Counted from the stretch's first letter, positions 1 to 8,672 are shown. The stretch: 64,000 nucleotides of DNA from Glycomyces sp. TRM65418 (GCF_019710475.1 NZ_JAJFAX010000006.1:1-64000); one strand, 5' to 3'. A program made the numbers and translations. The notes: generated from the sequence alone by a model not told the origin.

Positions 1-416
1 ACCAAAGGCCCGCAACGGAAACCGGCCGCAGCCCGCCCCCGCGGCCCGTGCCCGCGACCCGACAACCGCACGACTGCCCCGACGCTCGGCTCGCCTCGTT
101 GTCGCCGCCTGCCCGAACCTCGACCACCGCTCCGCCCGACAGTCGAGCACCGACACCGACTATCACTCACCCTGTTGTCGCCGCCCGTCTGAACCTCACT
201 CACCGCCCCACCAGGCAGGCAATACGGTTGCAGCGGCCAAGTGCGAGCGCCTCAAGCGCTTCGCCCCCACCGAGCACCTCAACCAGCGCGGTCATCACCG
301 CCAACCCGAACTCCTACGCCCCCTGAAGCCCAATCACATCGGGCACCCGAGCGGCGTGGATCTTGATGTCGAGGGTCGGCATCGCGGGTTGGCCGGACGC
401 TGTCGTTGCGGCGTGG
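1..416. other. left-edge region without a supported gene
   Basis: I see no convincing gene here. The longest open frame (48-326, plus strand) is proline/serine/threonine-rich with no family signature and looks like GC-driven noise. An imperfect direct repeat of about 34 bp is present (97-130 and 172-206, both containing GTTGTCGCCGCC). A frame around 235-415 gives a peptide with patches such as CERLKRFAPTEHLNQRG, which could be a decayed coding remnant, but I could not assign it to a family. Confidence 0.4.
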
Positions 417-980
417 CTAGCGTTCCACCGGCGTCGTAGGAGCCGGGGCGCCTTCCGGAGCGGCCAGGATCTTCTGCCAGATCCCCACGTCGTGCCACTC
501 GCCGTGCTTGTAACCCGCGGCCTTGATCGTGCCCACCAACTCGAACCCGCACGCCGCGTGCAGCGCCTCGCTGCCAGGGTTGGGACTCGTCACCTGCGCC
601 ATGACGCTGTGGAAGCCCTGAGCCTCGAGCCGCTTGAGCAGCTCCCGATAGAGCGTCGAACCGACGCGCCTGCCGCGCTGCCCGGCCGCCACGTACACGG
701 TCGCCTCGGCGGTCCAGTCGTACGCCTGCCGGGCGTTCCACGGCTTCGCATAGGCCACGCCGACCGCCTTGCCCCTGACCGTGCCGTCCGCGACAGTCGC
801 CAGCAGCCAGGGATACCGGCTGCCGTATGCCGCGATGTCGTGCTCCCACTCGGCGGGGGTCTGCGCCTCGGTGCGGAAGTTCGCGGTGCTCTCGGCGATG
901 TAGTGGTTGACGATCGCGGCGATCTCCGGGGCGTCCTCGGGCTCGGCGAAGCGAACGGCGACCAGGTCAGTGCTGCTCAT
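417..980 (-). CDS. GNAT family N-acetyltransferase (phosphinothricin acetyltransferase-like)
   Basis: A 187-residue cytoplasmic acetyltransferase of the GNAT fold. The N-terminus (EDAPEIAAIVNHYI), the central WNARQAYDWTAEATVYV stretch and the C-terminal HAACGFELVGTIKAAGYKHGEWHDVGIWQK block follow the phosphinothricin/methionine sulfoximine acetyltransferase group, so acetyl-CoA-dependent N-acetylation of a small amino-acid-like molecule is the expected reaction. The acetyl-CoA loop reads RGRRVGSTLY, where the family usually has a glycine in place of the second of the two adjacent arginines. The ATG at 978-980 gives the family's normal length, though no strong ribosome binding site precedes it. 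The gene lies about 100 bp downstream of the Imm1 gene on the same strand and may be read with it. Substrate is unknown. Confidence 0.85.
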   Translation of the reverse strand: MSSTDLVAVRFAEPEDAPEIAAIVNHYIAESTANFRTEAQTPAEWEHDIAAYGSRYPWLLATVADGTVRGKAVGVAYAKPWNARQAYDWTAEATVYVAAGQRGRRVGSTLYRELLKRLEAQGFHSVMAQVTSPNPGSEALHAACGFELVGTIKAAGYKHGEWHDVGIWQKILAAPEGAPAPTTPVER

Positions 981-1081
981 GGGCGAACTGTATCCAGCGG
1001 CGGGAACCATGCCGGGCCGCGATCCCGCCAGACGGCGATGCACCACACCGAGCTCGCTGCGCCTGCTCCGACAGGCCGTGC

Positions 1082-1570
1082 TCACCAGACCGTGCTCGGC
1101 CGCCACATGCAGATCGCCGGTCGCAGACCGCCCGAGGACCGGAAGTCCTCCACCGCACGCGCCAGCGTGCTCAGCGCGATGTGCGCGTCCGAAGGGAACA
1201 CGCTGGCCGTGTCCATGTCCCGGTAGAGCGGGATGTCGGGGGACAGCGGCTCCTTCGAGTAGGTGACCCACGCGCCCGGGCCGTAGTCCTCGCCGCCCGG
1301 GCCGTAGTACGCCAGCGCGCCGACCTCGTTCGCCTTGTCGGCGACGATCTTGAGCCCGTGGTCGGGCCGTCCTCCCGGTTCGTACCCGGGCCGGTCGCGC
1401 ACGAGCGCGGTCGCCACCTGCACCAGGTCGGCGGACACGATCGTCGCCACGGCGGCGGCCACGCCGTCCGGGTCCTGGGCGAGCAGCACCTGGGTCCCGT
1501 AGTCCCGGGTCTCGAGGGTGAACTCGACGCAATAGCCGGCGACGTGCGCATGTGCGGGTCCGGCGCTCAT
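1082..1570 (-). CDS. Imm1 family immunity protein
   Basis: A 162-residue protein whose C-terminal half matches the Imm1 pattern: GALAYYGPGGEDYGPGAWVT, then PLYRDMDTASVFPSDAHIAL and ARAVEDFRSSGGLRPAICMW. Imm1 proteins are predicted antidotes that bind and neutralise deaminase or nuclease toxins of polymorphic toxin systems. The ATG at 1568-1570 has an AAGGAG ribosome binding site about 8 nt upstream, which decides it against an ATG 87 bp earlier. No toxin or secreted effector gene is visible next to it: the neighbours are an acetyltransferase downstream and a divergent BTAD regulator upstream. It may be an orphan immunity gene protecting against toxins of sibling strains. The family call is good; the partner is unknown. 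Confidence 0.8.
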   Translation of the reverse strand: MSAGPAHAHVAGYCVEFTLETRDYGTQVLLAQDPDGVAAAVATIVSADLVQVATALVRDRPGYEPGGRPDHGLKIVADKANEVGALAYYGPGGEDYGPGAWVTYSKEPLSPDIPLYRDMDTASVFPSDAHIALSTLARAVEDFRSSGGLRPAICMWRPSTVW

Positions 1571-1705
1571 GGGTGGTTCTCCTTCCGCGTCAGGAGAGGC
1601 GGACGTGCGGAACTGGGAGTCGTGGGGATAGTCGAGGCTGATCGCCATGGCGGACACCGCACCTCACATTGTCGGGGTGTTTTGAGCATCGACAGTACGT
1701 CCGCC

Positions 1706-1724
1706 ATCGGCCCGTATGGCCGAT
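1706..1724. promoter_or_regulatory. inverted repeat in the divergent Imm1/BTAD intergenic region
   Basis: ATCGGCC-CGTAT-GGCCGAT is a perfect 7-bp inverted repeat in the roughly 290-bp gap between the divergent Imm1 and BTAD genes. A TTGACA hexamer follows at 1736-1741, facing the BTAD gene, with no clear -10 at the usual spacing. The repeat sits where a shared operator would be expected, but no binder is known. Confidence 0.35.
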
Positions 1725-1865
1725 CAGTCGGGAAGTTGACAGAAAAGCACTGATATGCCGTGACAATCTGTCCATGCAACTGGCAGATTCCAATCAGGAG
1801 CGAGCGCGCCACCCCCACCGGGACCGGCTCCCTCCGCGGGGCCCGAGCGCGGCAAGATGGAACCC

Positions 1866-4721
1866 ATGCGTGTAGAGCTGCTGGGGCCGTTGCGGGTGCT
1901 CGACGACTCGGGAGCCGAGGTCGCCGTCCCCGCCGGTCGCCAGCGCGCCCTCCTGGCCCGGCTCGCGCTCGAACCGGGGCGCGCCGTCTCGTCCGACGCG
2001 CTCGTCGACGCCCTCTGGCCCGCCGCGGCGCCCGTCAACGCCGCCGGCGCGCTCCACACCCAGCTCTCGCGGCTCCGCCGTCGGCTCGGCGACCGCGTCG
2101 CCACGGAAGCGAACGGTTACCGGCTCACCGGAGTCGCCGTCGACCTCTCCGAATTCGAACAACTTGCTGCACAAACCGAAGTGGCCTCTAGAGAGGACGC
2201 TCCCGCCGTCGTCCGCGACCGGGCCGAAGCCGCTCTCGCGCTCTGGCGCGGTCCGTCCGAACTCGAACGCCACGACTTCGCCGAAGCCGTCCTCGTCAGA
2301 CTCGCCGCTCGCCGCGAGGCCGTCGCGGCCCTCCGCGCCGACGCCCGCCTCCGACTCGAAGGCGCCGAGGCCGTCTTGGCCGAATTCGCGGCCGGGCACG
2401 CCGCCGATCCCATGAACGAACCGCTCGCGGCCCGGTACATGCGGGCCCTGGCCGCGGCCGGCCGCCAGGCCGAGGCCCTCGCGGTCTACGACCGGGTGCG
2501 CACGGCGCTCGCCGACGAGCTCGGCGTCGACCCCTCGGCGCAGCTGCAAGAGGCCCGCCTCGACGTCCTCCGCGGCGTCGAACCCGCCCCCGCCCCGGCG
2601 AACGCGCGTCGCCTGCCGCAGCCCTTGACCGCCTGCATCGGCCGCGAATCCGAACTGGAGGCCCTGCCCGCGCTGCTGGCCGCCGACCGGCTCGTGACCC
2701 TCACCGGACCCGGCGGCACCGGCAAGACCCGCCTCGCCGTCGAGACCGCCCGCCTCCTCGAAGCGCGCGGGACGACGGCGCGCCTGGTCGAACTCGCACC
2801 CGTCACGGACGCCGCGCGCCTGCCCGAAGTCGTCCTCGACGCGCTCCGCCTCACCGAATCCCCGACCTCCCGACGCATCGGCGACCCGCTGGACCGGCTC
2901 GTCGAAGCCCTCCGCGCCGCCGACATGCTCCTCGTCGTCGACAACTGCGAGCACGTCATCGCCGCGACGGCCGACCTCATCGCGTTCCTCCTGCCCCGCG
3001 CCCCCGGCGTCACCGTCCTCGCCACCAGCCGCGAACCCCTCGGCATCACCGGCGAGCACGTCTTCGCGCTCGCCCCGCTCGCCCTTCCCGGCCCGGACGC
3101 CGAACCCGGCCCCGCCGTGCGGCTCTTCGCCGAACGCGCCGCCCGAGCCGACCGCGAGTTCACAATGGACGCATCCGGCGCGTCCCTGGTCGCCGAGATC
3201 TGCACCGCGCTCGACGGGCTGCCGCTCGCGATCGAGCTCGCCGCCGCACGGCTGCGGACCATGAACCTCGCCGACCTCGCCGCGCGTCTGCACGACCGCT
3301 TCGGCCTGCTCACCCGCGGCGACCGCACGGCGGCGCCCCGCCAGCGCAACCTCCGCGCCGTCGTCGACTGGAGCTGGGACCTCCTCGACGACGCCGAACG
3401 CCTGGCCCTCGCCCGCTTCTCGGTCTTCAACGGCGGCGCCGACCTCGACGCCGCCTGCGAAGTCTGCGAGACCGATGTGGACATCATCGCGAGCCTGGTC
3501 GACAAGTCCCTGGTCCAGCGGCTGCCGAATGGCCGCTACCGGCTCCTGGAGACCATCCGCGCCTACGCCGCCGGGCGACTCGCCGAACTCGGCGAGACCG
3601 CCGCCCGCCGCGTCGCGCACGCCCGCTGCTTCGCCCGCCGCGCCGAGCGCGCCGAACGACACCTCATGCGCGCCGAGCAGGTCGCATGGCTCGACCGCCT
3701 CGCGCTCGACCACGGCAACTACACCGCCGCGATCCGGCGCATGATCGCCGCCGGGAACACCGAACTCGCCTACCGCACCCTCGCGCCGCTCTCCTGGTAC
3801 TGGTGGATGCGCGGCCACCGGCGCGAAGGCCAGGAACTCGCCCGGCAGGTGCGGGCCATGCCGATCGACGGGGGGATCACGCCGCTCCAGCGGGCGAGGC
3901 TCGCGCTCGCCGGCAACTGGGGCATGTGGTCCGGTTCGCTCGACCCGTCCGTGGTCGGCGCCGAGTACGAAGCGGCCCAAGCGCTCATCGAGGAGCACGA
4001 CCTCTACGAGGCCGAGCCCGTCCTGAGGATGGTCCCGGTGATCCGGGCGCTGCTGGCCGGGGACGGCGACACGCTGCGCGCGATCGCGGCGGGGCTCGAC
4101 CCCGATCGCGACGCGTGGGTCAGGGGCATGACCCTGCTGTTCCTCTCCGACGTGTCCGTCAAGGCGGGCGACCTCGACCGGGCGGCCGCCGAGATCGCCG
4201 AGAGCCATGCGATCTTCGAGCGGCTCGGCGAGCGGTTCGGCCTGGTCATGTCGCTCCAGTCCCTCGCGGCCGGACGCATGGCCGTGAAGGACTACCTCGG
4301 GGCGCGCGGGCTGCTGACCCGGGCGCTCCAGGCGGAGTCCGAGTTCGGGGCCGACCTGGCGGACTCGGTGATCGTGGAGCACCTCTGGCGGCTCGACGCC
4401 GAGTACGGTCCGGACCCGGCCGCATTGCTGGAGGAGCTGCGCGAGGCGGCCGGGCGGGCGAGGCGGATCGGCAACATCGAGAACGTCGTCGGCGCGGCCA
4501 CGGCCGCGTCGATCTGCCTGCGCCGCCTCGGGAAGCTCACCGAAGCGCGCGACCTGCTGCTCGACGCGGAGTCCGAGCTGCCGAGGTACCTGAGCTTCTC
4601 GGAGAGTTCGCTGCACCTGTTCCGGCAGGCGGCGGCCGTGGCGCGCGAGATCGGCGACCCGGACCTGGAGGCCCGGGCGGCCGCGCGCCTCGCACAGAGC
4701 GCCTGGCCCTTCAGCGCCTAG
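1866..4721 (+). CDS. BTAD/SARP-type transcriptional regulator with NTPase and TPR-like domains
   Basis: A 951-residue AfsR/SARP-type regulator. Residues 1 to about 95 form the OmpR-like winged-helix DNA-binding domain (starts MRVELLGPLRVL). Residues about 95-245 are the bacterial transcriptional activation domain, with the usual ADELGVDPSAQLQ motif. An NB-ARC/STAND ATPase follows, with Walker A GPGGTGKT at about 281-288 and Walker B LLVVDNCEH ending near 360, and the rest is helical and TPR-like. Such proteins switch on secondary metabolism or transport genes when ATP-bound. An ATG 9 bp upstream (1857) is possible, but the conserved family start favours 1866. The gene converges with the DrrAB-type exporter genes only 3 bp away. 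It may regulate them, although convergent genes share no promoter. Confidence 0.88.
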   Translation: MRVELLGPLRVLDDSGAEVAVPAGRQRALLARLALEPGRAVSSDALVDALWPAAAPVNAAGALHTQLSRLRRRLGDRVATEANGYRLTGVAVDLSEFEQLAAQTEVASREDAPAVVRDRAEAALALWRGPSELERHDFAEAVLVRLAARREAVAALRADARLRLEGAEAVLAEFAAGHAADPMNEPLAARYMRALAAAGRQAEALAVYDRVRTALADELGVDPSAQLQEARLDVLRGVEPAPAPANARRLPQPLTACIGRESELEALPALLAADRLVTLTGPGGTGKTRLAVETARLLEARGTTARLVELAPVTDAARLPEVVLDALRLTESPTSRRIGDPLDRLVEALRAADMLLVVDNCEHVIAATADLIAFLLPRAPGVTVLATSREPLGITGEHVFALAPLALPGPDAEPGPAVRLFAERAARADREFTMDASGASLVAEICTALDGLPLAIELAAARLRTMNLADLAARLHDRFGLLTRGDRTAAPRQRNLRAVVDWSWDLLDDAERLALARFSVFNGGADLDAACEVCETDVDIIASLVDKSLVQRLPNGRYRLLETIRAYAAGRLAELGETAARRVAHARCFARRAERAERHLMRAEQVAWLDRLALDHGNYTAAIRRMIAAGNTELAYRTLAPLSWYWWMRGHRREGQELARQVRAMPIDGGITPLQRARLALAGNWGMWSGSLDPSVVGAEYEAAQALIEEHDLYEAEPVLRMVPVIRALLAGDGDTLRAIAAGLDPDRDAWVRGMTLLFLSDVSVKAGDLDRAAAEIAESHAIFERLGERFGLVMSLQSLAAGRMAVKDYLGARGLLTRALQAESEFGADLADSVIVEHLWRLDAEYGPDPAALLEELREAAGRARRIGNIENVVGAATAASICLRRLGKLTEARDLLLDAESELPRYLSFSESSLHLFRQAAAVAREIGDPDLEARAAARLAQSAWPFSA

Positions 4722-4724
4722 CGC

Positions 4725-5537
4725 TCAGTCGCCGAGCCGTCTGCGGTAGGCCCGCAGCGACAGCGGCACGAACACCGCGACGATCGCCGCGCACCAGCCG
4801 AAGAGCGCGAGCACCTCTCCGCCCGGCGTGCCCCCGTCGAGGAACACCCGCATCGAGTCGGCGAGCGCCGACAGCGGGTTGATCTCGGCCAGCCACTGCA
4901 CCGCGCCCGGGAGCGTCTCGATCTCCACGAAGATCGTCGAGGTGTAGGCCAGCGGCATGAGCAGGCTGATCATCCAGGTCTGGATCTGCTCCTCGCTCTT
5001 GGCGGTGAGGCCGGCCAGGGCCATCGTCCAGGAGGCGGAGAACAGGAACAGCAGGAGCACCCCGGCCGCCGCGGCGGTGCCGAGGACGCCGCCCTCGGCC
5101 CGGTAGCCGATCGCGAACGCGACGCCGCCGACGACGAGCAGCGCCCACGCGTGCTTCGCCATGTCGGCGCCGATCCGCCCGGCGAGCAGCGCGAACCGGG
5201 AGACCGGCATGGCCGTGAGGCGGTCGAACACGCCTTCCTTGATGTCGCCGTAGAGTCCCAGGCCCGTGGCGACGATGGCGAAGAACAGGCCCATCGCGAT
5301 GATCGTCGGCCCGGCGTACTGGAGGAAGTCCTGCCAGGACCCCATCATCTGGCCGCCCATGAAGAACGTGATCGACAGCAGGATCATCAGCGGGATCATG
5401 AAGAAGTCGATGAGCTGGGCGGGCTGGTGCCGGATCGAGGCGAGCGAGCGCGCCGCCATCGACGCCGATTGGGCCAGGGCTCCGCGCTTCGTCGTCCAGG
5501 TCGTGTCCGTGGCGGCGTTCGTGTGCAAGGCGGTCAT
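4725..5537 (-). CDS. ABC-2 type exporter permease (DrrB family)
   Basis: A 270-residue membrane permease of the ABC-2/DrrB family with about six hydrophobic segments: the IDFFMIPLMILLSITFFMGG segment near the N-terminus, the family motif PVSRFALLAGRIGADM in a cytoplasmic loop, and a Pro-rich PLAYTSTIFVEIETLP stretch before the last segments. It forms the transmembrane channel for the ATPase encoded immediately upstream. The two genes overlap by 4 bp (ATGA), so translation is coupled. Members export lipophilic drugs such as anthracyclines, or lipids; the substrate cannot be read from sequence. Confidence 0.9.
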   Translation of the reverse strand: MTALHTNAATDTTWTTKRGALAQSASMAARSLASIRHQPAQLIDFFMIPLMILLSITFFMGGQMMGSWQDFLQYAGPTIIAMGLFFAIVATGLGLYGDIKEGVFDRLTAMPVSRFALLAGRIGADMAKHAWALLVVGGVAFAIGYRAEGGVLGTAAAAGVLLLFLFSASWTMALAGLTAKSEEQIQTWMISLLMPLAYTSTIFVEIETLPGAVQWLAEINPLSALADSMRVFLDGGTPGGEVLALFGWCAAIVAVFVPLSLRAYRRRLGD

Positions 5538-6502
5538 GCGGCCGGCTCCTTCGTGCGTTCGTCGTCTCGGGCCTCGGCCCGGTGTCCGGTGAGGGTCAGG
5601 AAGACCTCGTCGAGGGTCGGCTCGTCGAGCCCGAAACCCGCCAGGTCGATTCCGGCCTGCCCGACGCGGGCCATGACGGCCTGCGCCTCGCCCGCGTTGG
5701 CGACCGGCACGACCACGGTGCCGTCCTCGTTGCGGGCCTTGACGTCGATCGCCCATTCGGCGAGCTGGACCAGGCGCTCGGCCGCCTCGGGCCGGGCGGG
5801 GGACAGGCGCAGCACCTGCCCGCCGACGGCCTGCTTCAACTGCGAAGGCGTGCCGGACGCGATGACGCGGCCGGCGTCGATGACCGCGATCGAGTCGGCC
5901 AGCTGGTCGGCCTCCTCCAGGTACTGGGTGGTGAGCAGGACCGTCGTGCCCGCGGCGACGAGCTCCCGCACGACCTCCCACAGGCCGCCCCGGCTCTTCG
6001 GGTCCAGGCCCGTGGTCGGCTCGTCGAGGAACAGCACCTCCGGGCGGCGCACGATCGAGGCCGCGAGGTCGAGGCGGCGCCGCATCCCGCCGGAGTACTT
6101 GCCCGCGGCGCGCGTGGCGGCATGGGCGAGGTCGAACCGCTCGAGGAGCTCGTGGGCGCGGGTCCTCGCCTGGCGGCGCGAGGCCCCGAGGAGCCGGGCG
6201 ATGAGGACGAGGTTCTGCTCGCCGGAGAGGTTCGGGTCGAGCCCGGCGTACTGGCCGGTGAGGCCGATGCGCTCGCGGACCTGCGCGGCCCGCGTCGTGA
6301 CGTCGAGGCCGAGCACGTGCGCGGTCCCCGCGTCGGGCCGGGTGAGGGTGGACATGACGCGGACGGCCGTGGTCTTGCCCGCGCCGTTGGGGCCGAGGAC
6401 TCCGAGCACGGTGCCGGGGGCCGCGGCGAGGTCCACGCATCTGAGCGCCTGGACCTCGCCGAAGGACTTCTTCAGCCCCCGGACTTCGATGGCGTATCGC
6501 AT
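5534..6502 (-). CDS. ABC transporter ATP-binding protein (DrrA family)
   Basis: A 322-residue ATPase of the daunorubicin-resistance type. Walker A GPNGAGKTT is at residues 37-45, the signature YSGGM at 136-140 and Walker B VLFLDEP at 156-162. The switch position reads TTQYLEEAD, with Gln in place of the usual His, which is normal for DrrA proteins. The C-terminal 90 residues are the DrrA accessory domain ending in the LDEVFLTLTGH motif. An AAAGG ribosome binding site precedes the ATG. It powers the permease encoded downstream. The leader region (about 6560-6610) contains three short GGCTTTCACGG-like direct repeats. Confidence 0.93.
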   Translation of the reverse strand: MRYAIEVRGLKKSFGEVQALRCVDLAAAPGTVLGVLGPNGAGKTTAVRVMSTLTRPDAGTAHVLGLDVTTRAAQVRERIGLTGQYAGLDPNLSGEQNLVLIARLLGASRRQARTRAHELLERFDLAHAATRAAGKYSGGMRRRLDLAASIVRRPEVLFLDEPTTGLDPKSRGGLWEVVRELVAAGTTVLLTTQYLEEADQLADSIAVIDAGRVIASGTPSQLKQAVGGQVLRLSPARPEAAERLVQLAEWAIDVKARNEDGTVVVPVANAGEAQAVMARVGQAGIDLAGFGLDEPTLDEVFLTLTGHRAEARDDERTKEPAA

Positions 6503-6624
6503 GGGGTGCGCCTTTCTGGTTCGCTTCCTGTGGAACCAGCGTGCGGCCCTCGCCTGTCAGTCCGCTTTCACGCGGCTTTCACGGCCCTCGGGCCGGCTTT
6601 CACGGCCGAAGGCGGAGTGAACGG

Positions 6625-7497
6625 TCAGGCCGGGTCCGGGAGGGCGGCGATGAGGCCCGCGGCCACGGTGTTCATCTCCTCAGCGGACTGCTCCTCACCC
6701 ACCTTGCTCTCGTCCCAGGCGCCGAAGATCGCCGCGATGTAGCGGTGGTCCGGCCCGAGGGTGCCGGTCGAGACCAGGAAGCGGTCCGGTTTGCAGCACC
6801 CCCAGCCCTGCTTGACCGCCCAGTCGAGGTCGCCCGCGGCGGTGGGGATGCCGAAGGTCTGGTCGTAGCCGTCGGCTCCGACCGCCGTCGTCGCCTCCAT
6901 CGCGTCGACGATGACGGTGCGCTCGCTCTCGGGCAGTTCCGCGAGGACGTGTTCGTACATGCGCACCACGTCCGTGGCCGAGATCAGGATGTCGCCCCAG
7001 CGTCCCCACTCCGGTGAGGGCGTCGTGTGCCGGAGTCCCATCTCCTCCGCCAGCTCCTCGATGAGGACGGGACCTTCGACGCGGCCCCACAGCTCGTTGG
7101 CGATCGGGTCGTCGCTCCAGGAGATCATCTCGGCCACCACGGACGGGTCGACGCCGCGTCGGAGCGCGCCGACGGCGATCATGACCTTCGAGACCGACAT
7201 CGTGTAATGGACTTCGTCGGGACGGTAGCTGAGCAGGTACCGGTCCTCGACCGAGTCGTAGAGCACGAAGCTGAACTCGCCGGCGAGACCGGCCTCTTCG
7301 ACGAGCTCCGCAGCGGCCAGTTCGGGGTCCTGCTCCTGCTCCGGGCTGGGCGAGGGGGCCGGCAGGAAATGGATCTCGGCCTTCGGTTCGGGAGTCAGTG
7401 CGACGATGCCGACCGTCAGCGACAGGACCGCGATCACGGCGAGCGCCGTGATCGCGAGCGGTTTCCGACGGACGACGGCGCTGAACCGAGGAGGCAT
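6625..7497 (-). CDS. membrane-anchored class A beta-lactamase-like serine hydrolase
   Basis: A 290-residue protein with an N-terminal membrane anchor (about 14-34) and a Pro/Glu-rich linker, so the domain is extracytoplasmic. The active-site tetrad SVSK is at 101-104 (Ser101, Lys104) and an SDDPIAN segment at 128-134 stands for the SDN motif. The third motif is a weak KQG (229-231) instead of KTG/KSG. This fits the penicillin-recognising superfamily (beta-lactamase or DD-peptidase fold), but the altered motifs argue against a normal beta-lactamase; a peptidoglycan-related or non-catalytic role is possible. It is monocistronic, with a strong hairpin (7581-7609) upstream that ends the preceding sugar-transport operon. 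Confidence 0.8.
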   Translation of the reverse strand: MPPRFSAVVRRKPLAITALAVIAVLSLTVGIVALTPEPKAEIHFLPAPSPSPEQEQDPELAAAELVEEAGLAGEFSFVLYDSVEDRYLLSYRPDEVHYTMSVSKVMIAVGALRRGVDPSVVAEMISWSDDPIANELWGRVEGPVLIEELAEEMGLRHTTPSPEWGRWGDILISATDVVRMYEHVLAELPESERTVIVDAMEATTAVGADGYDQTFGIPTAAGDLDWAVKQGWGCCKPDRFLVSTGTLGPDHRYIAAIFGAWDESKVGEEQSAEEMNTVAAGLIAALPDPA

Positions 7498-7580
7498 GCG
7501 GAACCCATTTCCGTCGTAGGGGTGAGCTGAGGGGGCAGTCGGGAGTCTAGCAATTTCGCTCGCCCGGGAAGGAGGTGAAG

Positions 7581-7609
7581 GGGCCGCCTCCGCGATGCGG
7601 AGGCGGCCC
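7581..7609 (-). terminator. strong hairpin ending the sugar ABC operon
   Basis: GGGCCGCCTCCGC and GCGGAGGCGGCCC form a perfect 13-bp stem with a 3-nt GAT loop, extendable by A-T pairs at its base. It lies between the stop of the distal permease gene (7728) and the serine hydrolase start, so it should end minus-strand transcription of the operon. Confidence 0.75.
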
Positions 7610-7640
7610 TTCTCGGGAGGAGTGCCCGGCCGGTGACGAC

Positions 7641-7742
7641 GACGCTTGCGAGCCGTAAATCAGCCGGTCACGGCGACGCTTGCGGGCCGTAAATCAGCCG
7701 GTCACGGCGACGCTTGCGAGCCGTAAATCAGCCCTTGATCGC
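7641..7742 (-). repeat. three-copy 34-bp tandem repeat spanning the 3' end of a permease gene
   Basis: GACGCTTGCG begins at 7641, 7675 and 7709, giving three direct copies at an exact 34-bp period. Each copy contains the core GACGCTTGCGAGCCGTAAA (one base differs in the middle copy). The third copy includes the stop codon of the permease gene (7728-7730), so the gene's last bases look to have been copied twice into its 3' untranslated region. The reverse complement of the core, ACGGCTCGCAAGCGTC, reappears on the plus strand in the array at 11670-11933. Confidence 0.85.
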
Positions 7743-8672
7743 GCCGGTGATCACGGCCTTCGTGAAGTGCTTCTGGATGAACGGGTACATGATCACGATC
7801 GGGATGATGGTGCAGACCACGACGGCCATCTTCAGCGCCGCGGTCGGCGCCGCGGCCGTGGACTGGTACTGGGCCGCCTGCGAGGCCGCGCCGGGCAGGC
7901 CCTGGGTCGACATGAGCATCCGCTGGAGCACCACCTGGATCGGCTGGACGTCCTGGCTCGGGATGTACAGCACCGCCTGGAAGTAGATGTTCCAGTACAT
8001 GACCGCGTAGAACAGCGCGATGACCGCGAGGATCGCCTTCGACATCGGCAGCACGATCTTGAACAGGGTCCGGAACTCGCCGGCCCCGTCCATCTTCGCG
8101 GCGTCGAGCAGCTCGCCCGGCACGCTGTTCATGAAGAACGATCGCAGCACGATCAGGTTGAAGGCGTTCATCGCCATCGGCAGGATCAGCGACCAGTAGC
8201 TGTTGAACAGGCCCAGCGACTGCACCACCAGGAAACTCGGGTACAGGCCCGGCGCGAACAGGAAGGTGAAGAGGACGAGCATCAGCAGCGGCCGGTGCAG
8301 CAGGGTCCCCGGACGCGAGAGCCCGTAGGCCGCGCCGATGGTGATCACCATGCTGATCGCGGTGCCGCCCAGGGTCAGGCCCATGGTCAGCAGCAGCGAC
8401 TCGGTGAGCGCGCCGCCCGAGAAGATCTCCTCATAGGCCTTCAGGCTCACGTCGGTCGGGATGAGCAGCAGGTTGCCGCCGGCGCGGGAGAGCGCCTCCT
8501 CGCTGGCGAAGCTGGTCGCGACGACCGCCCAGATGGGGAGCACGATCGCGGCCGCGTAGCAGACGAGGAAGGCCGCCTTGACGAACTTGCCGAGGAACGA
8601 GGGCTCCTCGTCCCAGGAGGGGCGCTTGTCGCCGCGGCGCCGCGGTTGGATCCGAATGTCGGTGGTGGTCAT
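7728..8672 (-). CDS. carbohydrate ABC transporter permease (LplC/YtcP type, MalG-like)
   Basis: A 314-residue inner-membrane permease of the CUT1 family with six predicted membrane segments and the cytoplasmic EAA loop as ELLDAAKMDGAGEFRTLFKI followed by VLP, which docks the ATPase. It resembles the LplC/YtcP group, which pairs with large binding proteins for complex saccharides. Its ATG overlaps the upstream permease's stop by 4 bp (ATGA at 8669-8672), so the two are coupled. It is last in a three-gene operon that has no ATPase gene, as is usual for actinomycete sugar importers served by a shared MsiK-type ATPase. Its stop codon lies inside a tandem repeat. Confidence 0.92.
   Translation of the reverse strand: MTTTDIRIQPRRRGDKRPSWDEEPSFLGKFVKAAFLVCYAAAIVLPIWAVVATSFASEEALSRAGGNLLLIPTDVSLKAYEEIFSGGALTESLLLTMGLTLGGTAISMVITIGAAYGLSRPGTLLHRPLLMLVLFTFLFAPGLYPSFLVVQSLGLFNSYWSLILPMAMNAFNLIVLRSFFMNSVPGELLDAAKMDGAGEFRTLFKIVLPMSKAILAVIALFYAVMYWNIYFQAVLYIPSQDVQPIQVVLQRMLMSTQGLPGAASQAAQYQSTAAAPTAALKMAVVVCTIIPIVIMYPFIQKHFTKAVITGAIKG

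Noticed and set aside
249-263. further copy of the LacI operator
   Set aside because: TCAAGCGCTTCG shares only the inner bases with TCGAAGCGCTTCGA and has no promoter or gene near.
48-326. small plus-strand gene at the left edge
   Set aside because: Pro/Ser/Thr noise with no ribosome binding site and no recognisable domain.
1794-4616. very long open frame antisense to the BTAD gene
   Set aside because: Gly/Arg/Glu-rich composition with no motif; it is the GC-driven shadow of the real gene on the opposite strand.
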